33,688 nucleotides of DNA from an uncultured Pelagibacteraceae bacterium (GTDB taxonomy: Bacteria > Pseudomonadota > Alphaproteobacteria > Pelagibacterales > Pelagibacteraceae). Below the pieces are notes generated by a model, which made no database searches, was not told where the DNA came from, and saw nothing but the letters and a program-made list of their open reading frames with translations. A program made the position numbers and the translations under genes. This document shows, one piece after another, positions 31,245-33,688 of the stretch (position 1 is its first letter; each line of letters starts with the position of its first letter). Location of the stretch: positions 1 through 33,688 of the forward strand of contig CACANA010000011.1 in the NCBI GenBank assembly GCA_902533775.1, read 5' to 3'.

Positions 31245-32566
31245 TATATTTTGGCTCCTAAAAATTTAATTAGTTTAAAAAATTGAGGGAATGATGTTAA
31301 TGTTGAATCAGCATCATTTATTATCCACTCACCACCAAGAACTAGTGCCGCGATACATGACATCATACAAACCCTATGATCTTTTCTAAAATTCTTTATT
31401 TCGTATTTCCCATTTAATTCTAGATTGGGATTTCCAAAAATTTTTAAGTTATTTTTACTTCTGACAACCTTTACTCCAATATTATTTAAAAAATCTACTG
31501 CTATATCAAGCCTTGGACTTTCTTTTTTATTTAGTTCACCAAGATTATAAAAATATGATACTCCTTTTGCTTTTGCTGCCACTATAAAAATTATTAAAAA
31601 TTCATCTATTGCGGAACTATTGAATTTACTAGGGCAATTTATTCCTTTTAGATTTTTGCAACTTTCTACATATATATCTGAAATCAATTCACCTTTATAA
31701 AACCTTTTATTTTTAAAGATTATTTTAGCATTCATTTTATTTAATATCTTAACTATTCCCATTCTAGTTTTGTTGATGTTTACTTTTTCAATAATTAATT
31801 TAGATTCTTTTGATAAAAGAGTTAAAACTAAAAAAAAAGAGCATGAACTAATATCGCCAGGTATTCTGTAATTGAAACCACTAAAATTAGATAGACCTCT
31901 AACTTGAATAAAGTCAAAATTTTTCTTTTCTTCAATTTTTATGGGTATATTTAATTGTTTGAAAAGAATTTCAGTATGATTTCTAGATTTTTTTGCTTTT
32001 ATTTTTGTTAACCCGGGAGTTTTCAATGCAGCCAACATCACAGAACTTTTACATTGAGCACTACCCAATTTTTCATAATAATTTATCGGTCTTAAAAACT
32101 CTGAACCCAATACTTTAACAGGCAAACAACCTTTATTGGCTTTCACTATTGCACCAAATTTACTCAAAGGCGTTACTACTCTATTAAAATCTCTTCTAGA
32201 TAAACTTTTATCACCAACAACAGTTATTTCATTTTTTGAGTTTACTAATAATCCTAAAATTAATCTTGCTAGTGTTCCTGAATTACAAGCATCTATTTTA
32301 ATTTTTTTTTTTGTTAAAAAACCTTGAATACCAAATCCATAGATTTCATAAAAATCTTTAAATTTTCTGTATTTTATTCCTAATTTATTTATTGCTTTTA
32401 AAGCAGCCATTACATCAGATGACTCTAACAAATTGTATATCCTTGATTTACCAATTGCTTGTGAAGCTAGAAGTACACATCTAATTGAAATACTTTTATC
32501 TCCGCTAATTTTAATTTTTTTATTAAATTTTTTAATTTTACTAATTATTTTAACTTTATTCTTCAT
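31241..32566 (-). CDS. aroA: 3-phosphoshikimate 1-carboxyvinyltransferase (EPSP synthase)
   Basis: Adds enolpyruvate from PEP to shikimate-3-phosphate in aromatic amino acid synthesis, feeding the trp genes downstream. SGDKSISIRCVLLAS contains the substrate Lys/Ser/Arg, ACNSGTLARLILGLL is the NSGT block (preceding Gly is Cys), and DKSLSRRDFNRVVTPL carries the PEP arginine. IPGDISSCSFFLVL, AIDEFLIIFIVAA, LNKKESPRLD (usually LRxKESDR) and KDHRVCMMSCIAALVLGG follow. 441 residues. It begins 7 bases after lptB and its TGA overlaps cmk. Confidence 0.94.
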   Translation of the reverse strand: MKNKVKIISKIKKFNKKIKISGDKSISIRCVLLASQAIGKSRIYNLLESSDVMAALKAINKLGIKYRKFKDFYEIYGFGIQGFLTKKKIKIDACNSGTLARLILGLLVNSKNEITVVGDKSLSRRDFNRVVTPLSKFGAIVKANKGCLPVKVLGSEFLRPINYYEKLGSAQCKSSVMLAALKTPGLTKIKAKKSRNHTEILFKQLNIPIKIEEKKNFDFIQVRGLSNFSGFNYRIPGDISSCSFFLVLTLLSKESKLIIEKVNINKTRMGIVKILNKMNAKIIFKNKRFYKGELISDIYVESCKNLKGINCPSKFNSSAIDEFLIIFIVAAKAKGVSYFYNLGELNKKESPRLDIAVDFLNNIGVKVVRSKNNLKIFGNPNLELNGKYEIKNFRKDHRVCMMSCIAALVLGGEWIINDADSTLTSFPQFFKLIKFLGAKIY

Positions 32567-32573
32567 TGATGAA

Positions 32574-33350
32574 TTAATTTATATTGAATTCATCTCCGAA
32601 ATATTGTGTTTTAGCCGTCTTATCACTTATAACTTCGTCGGGGCTTCCTGAAGCTATTATTTTTCCATTAGATAAAATTATTGCTCTATCGACACAACTT
32701 AAAAGATCTCTGGCTTGATGATCGCAAATCACAACCGAAATTTCTTCTGAAGATTGTAAATTTAATATGATTTCCTGAAGCATTTTAATTGTAAGTATAT
32801 CCAGAGCTGCAAATGGTTCATCTAATAAAAGAATTTTTGGATCGTTTATCAATGCCATAGCAATCACCATTTTTTTCTTTTGTCCTCCTGATAAATGTTT
32901 GGCTTTTATATTTAAAAGAGCTTCAAATTCAAATTGTGATATTAGTTTATCAATCTTTTGTTTTCTTAGTCCTGGATCTTTTATATGTATTTCTGCTACT
33001 AAAGTTAAATTATCTATTAATGTCAGATCATGTATTAGACCACCAAACTGTGGAACAAATCCTAGTTTAAATTTTGTGAATCTTTCATTTATTGGTAAAT
33101 TCGTGCAATTTATCCCATTGATATTTATTTTACCATAGTCGGGATTTTTTAAACCTGTAATTAAATTGAATATTGTAGATTTTCCAACACCATTAGGTCC
33201 CAATATACCTAGTATTTCTTGATGGTTAATTTTTAAATTCAAATTATTTAATATTTGTCTTTTATTGTAAAAGACAGTGATATTTTTCAGATCAACTATA
33301 GTCTCATTGTCTTTATAACTTTTGATATTAAATTTTTTTATAAGCGCCAT
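32574..33350 (-). CDS. lptB: LPS export ABC transporter ATP-binding protein
   Basis: ATPase that drives extraction of lipopolysaccharide from the inner membrane by LptFG, so the cell is expected to have an LPS-type outer membrane. Walker A ILGPNGVGKSTI (49-60), signature HLSGGQKKKM, Walker B ILLLDEPFAALD, and the LptB-type switch region VICDHQARDLLSCVDRAIIL. 258 residues, with an N-terminal extension of about 18. The ATG shares one base with the stop of the preceding lptC/lptA-like gene. Confidence 0.94.
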   Translation of the reverse strand: MALIKKFNIKSYKDNETIVDLKNITVFYNKRQILNNLNLKINHQEILGILGPNGVGKSTIFNLITGLKNPDYGKININGINCTNLPINERFTKFKLGFVPQFGGLIHDLTLIDNLTLVAEIHIKDPGLRKQKIDKLISQFEFEALLNIKAKHLSGGQKKKMVIAMALINDPKILLLDEPFAALDILTIKMLQEIILNLQSSEEISVVICDHQARDLLSCVDRAIILSNGKIIASGSPDEVISDKTAKTQYFGDEFNIN

Positions 33351-33688
33351 TAGTTTTTAATTAATTTAGTAATATTTTCAGAGTTTAAGTTAATATCTTT
33401 TGTAATTAAATTAATCTGAACATTATCTGCTTTTATCATAGATTTATTATCTTTTATAACAACATTATTATATGCAATAGCAATATTTTCGTTTATTTTA
33501 ATATTAAGATTATCACAACTTATTAATTTCCCATCGTAATTTAATTTTATATTATTTATGAAATCTGTTTGTTGATCATCATAGTTATATTTAGCATAAT
33601 CAGATGTAATATTAATCTTGGAACCACTTGATAACATTATAGTTCCATTAACATCTTCTAAATCAAGTATACTGGAATTTTTTAGGTT
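33350..33688 (-). CDS. LptC/LptA-family LPS transport protein, C-terminal part
   Basis: The frame is open to the window edge, giving 112 residues of a protein that starts outside. It consists of repeated short beta-strands (GSKINITSDYAKYNYDDQ, DGKLISCDNLNIKINEN, DNKSMIKADNVQINL), the beta-jellyroll pattern of the periplasmic LptA/LptC family. Immediately upstream of lptB one expects lptA, with lptC before it; the fragment does not let me decide. An internal ATG at 33637 is not needed as a start. Confidence 0.7.
   Translation of the reverse strand, partial: NLKNSSILDLEDVNGTIMLSSGSKINITSDYAKYNYDDQQTDFINNIKLNYDGKLISCDNLNIKINENIAIAYNNVVIKDNKSMIKADNVQINLITKDINLNSENITKLIKN

Noticed and set aside
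1..33688. CRISPR array, insertion sequence, prophage genes, rRNA
   Set aside because: No regularly spaced repeats, transposase or integrase motifs, phage structural genes or rRNA segments were seen on reading both strands.

Overview
The window looks like a streamlined, AT-rich alphaproteobacterial chromosome, most probably SAR11 (Pelagibacterales) or a close relative. The reasons are the low G+C, the Lys/Asn/Ile-rich proteins, genes separated by a few bases or overlapping by 1-50, and conserved alphaproteobacterial gene orders: murA-DUF2948-hisD-infA, aroA-cmk-rpsA-ihfB-pyrF-trpFBA-accD-folC and rpmH-rnpA-yidD-yidC. I saw no insertion sequence, prophage, integrase, CRISPR array or rRNA. The assignment rests on recognition, not on a database search.

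Layout. (1) 1-2373, plus: end of an unknown protein, then def, fmt, truA. (2) 9651-2363, minus: one compact run of rpmH, rnpA, yidD, yidC, argB, a HAD nucleotidase, dapD, dapE, an HDAC-family hydrolase and a SET-domain methyltransferase. (3) 9736-10527: a TVP38/DedA-like membrane protein facing a tRNA-Thr. (4) 10623-14692, plus: two tiny basic proteins, dcd, murA, DUF2948, hisD, infA, tRNA-Phe. (5) 14808-19329, plus: a cold-shock protein, a 243-base structured spacer with two tiny coupled ORFs, then tRNA-His, hisS, hisZ, a sulfotransferase and hisG. (6) 19379-23119, plus: a DNA-processing group (rmuC, an MGME1-like nuclease, a 43-aa small ORF, an ExoI-like exonuclease), then trxA. (7) 33688-23116, minus: lptC/lptA end, lptB, aroA, cmk, rpsA, ihfB, pyrF, trpF, trpB, trpA, accD, folC, with almost no gaps.

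The most interesting observation is in the spacer before tRNA-His. A 24-codon ORF (15139-15213) has four His codons within six consecutive codons (positions 12-17). It is followed one base later by a 6-bp hairpin, and it lies directly upstream of a unit made of tRNA-His, histidyl-tRNA synthetase and HisZ/HisG. It looks like a histidine leader peptide that senses charged tRNA-His. It is preceded by a 26-codon ORF with its own Shine-Dalgarno sequence inside a hairpin, joined to it by an ATGA overlap. The tRNA-His has A73, no G-1 and a G1-U72 pair, and the neighbouring HisRS is of the matching divergent alphaproteobacterial type. hisS starts only four bases after the tRNA's CCA.

The second is the trpFBA block. 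It is syntenic with the normal alphaproteobacterial operon, but TrpB carries unusual residues at several catalytic positions, and both partners of the known alpha-beta subunit salt bridge are replaced together. Other points are a Cmk without the Walker A lysine, a small ORF locked between two nucleases by stop/start overlaps, a sulfotransferase inside the his operon, and repeated TTGA stop/start junctions.
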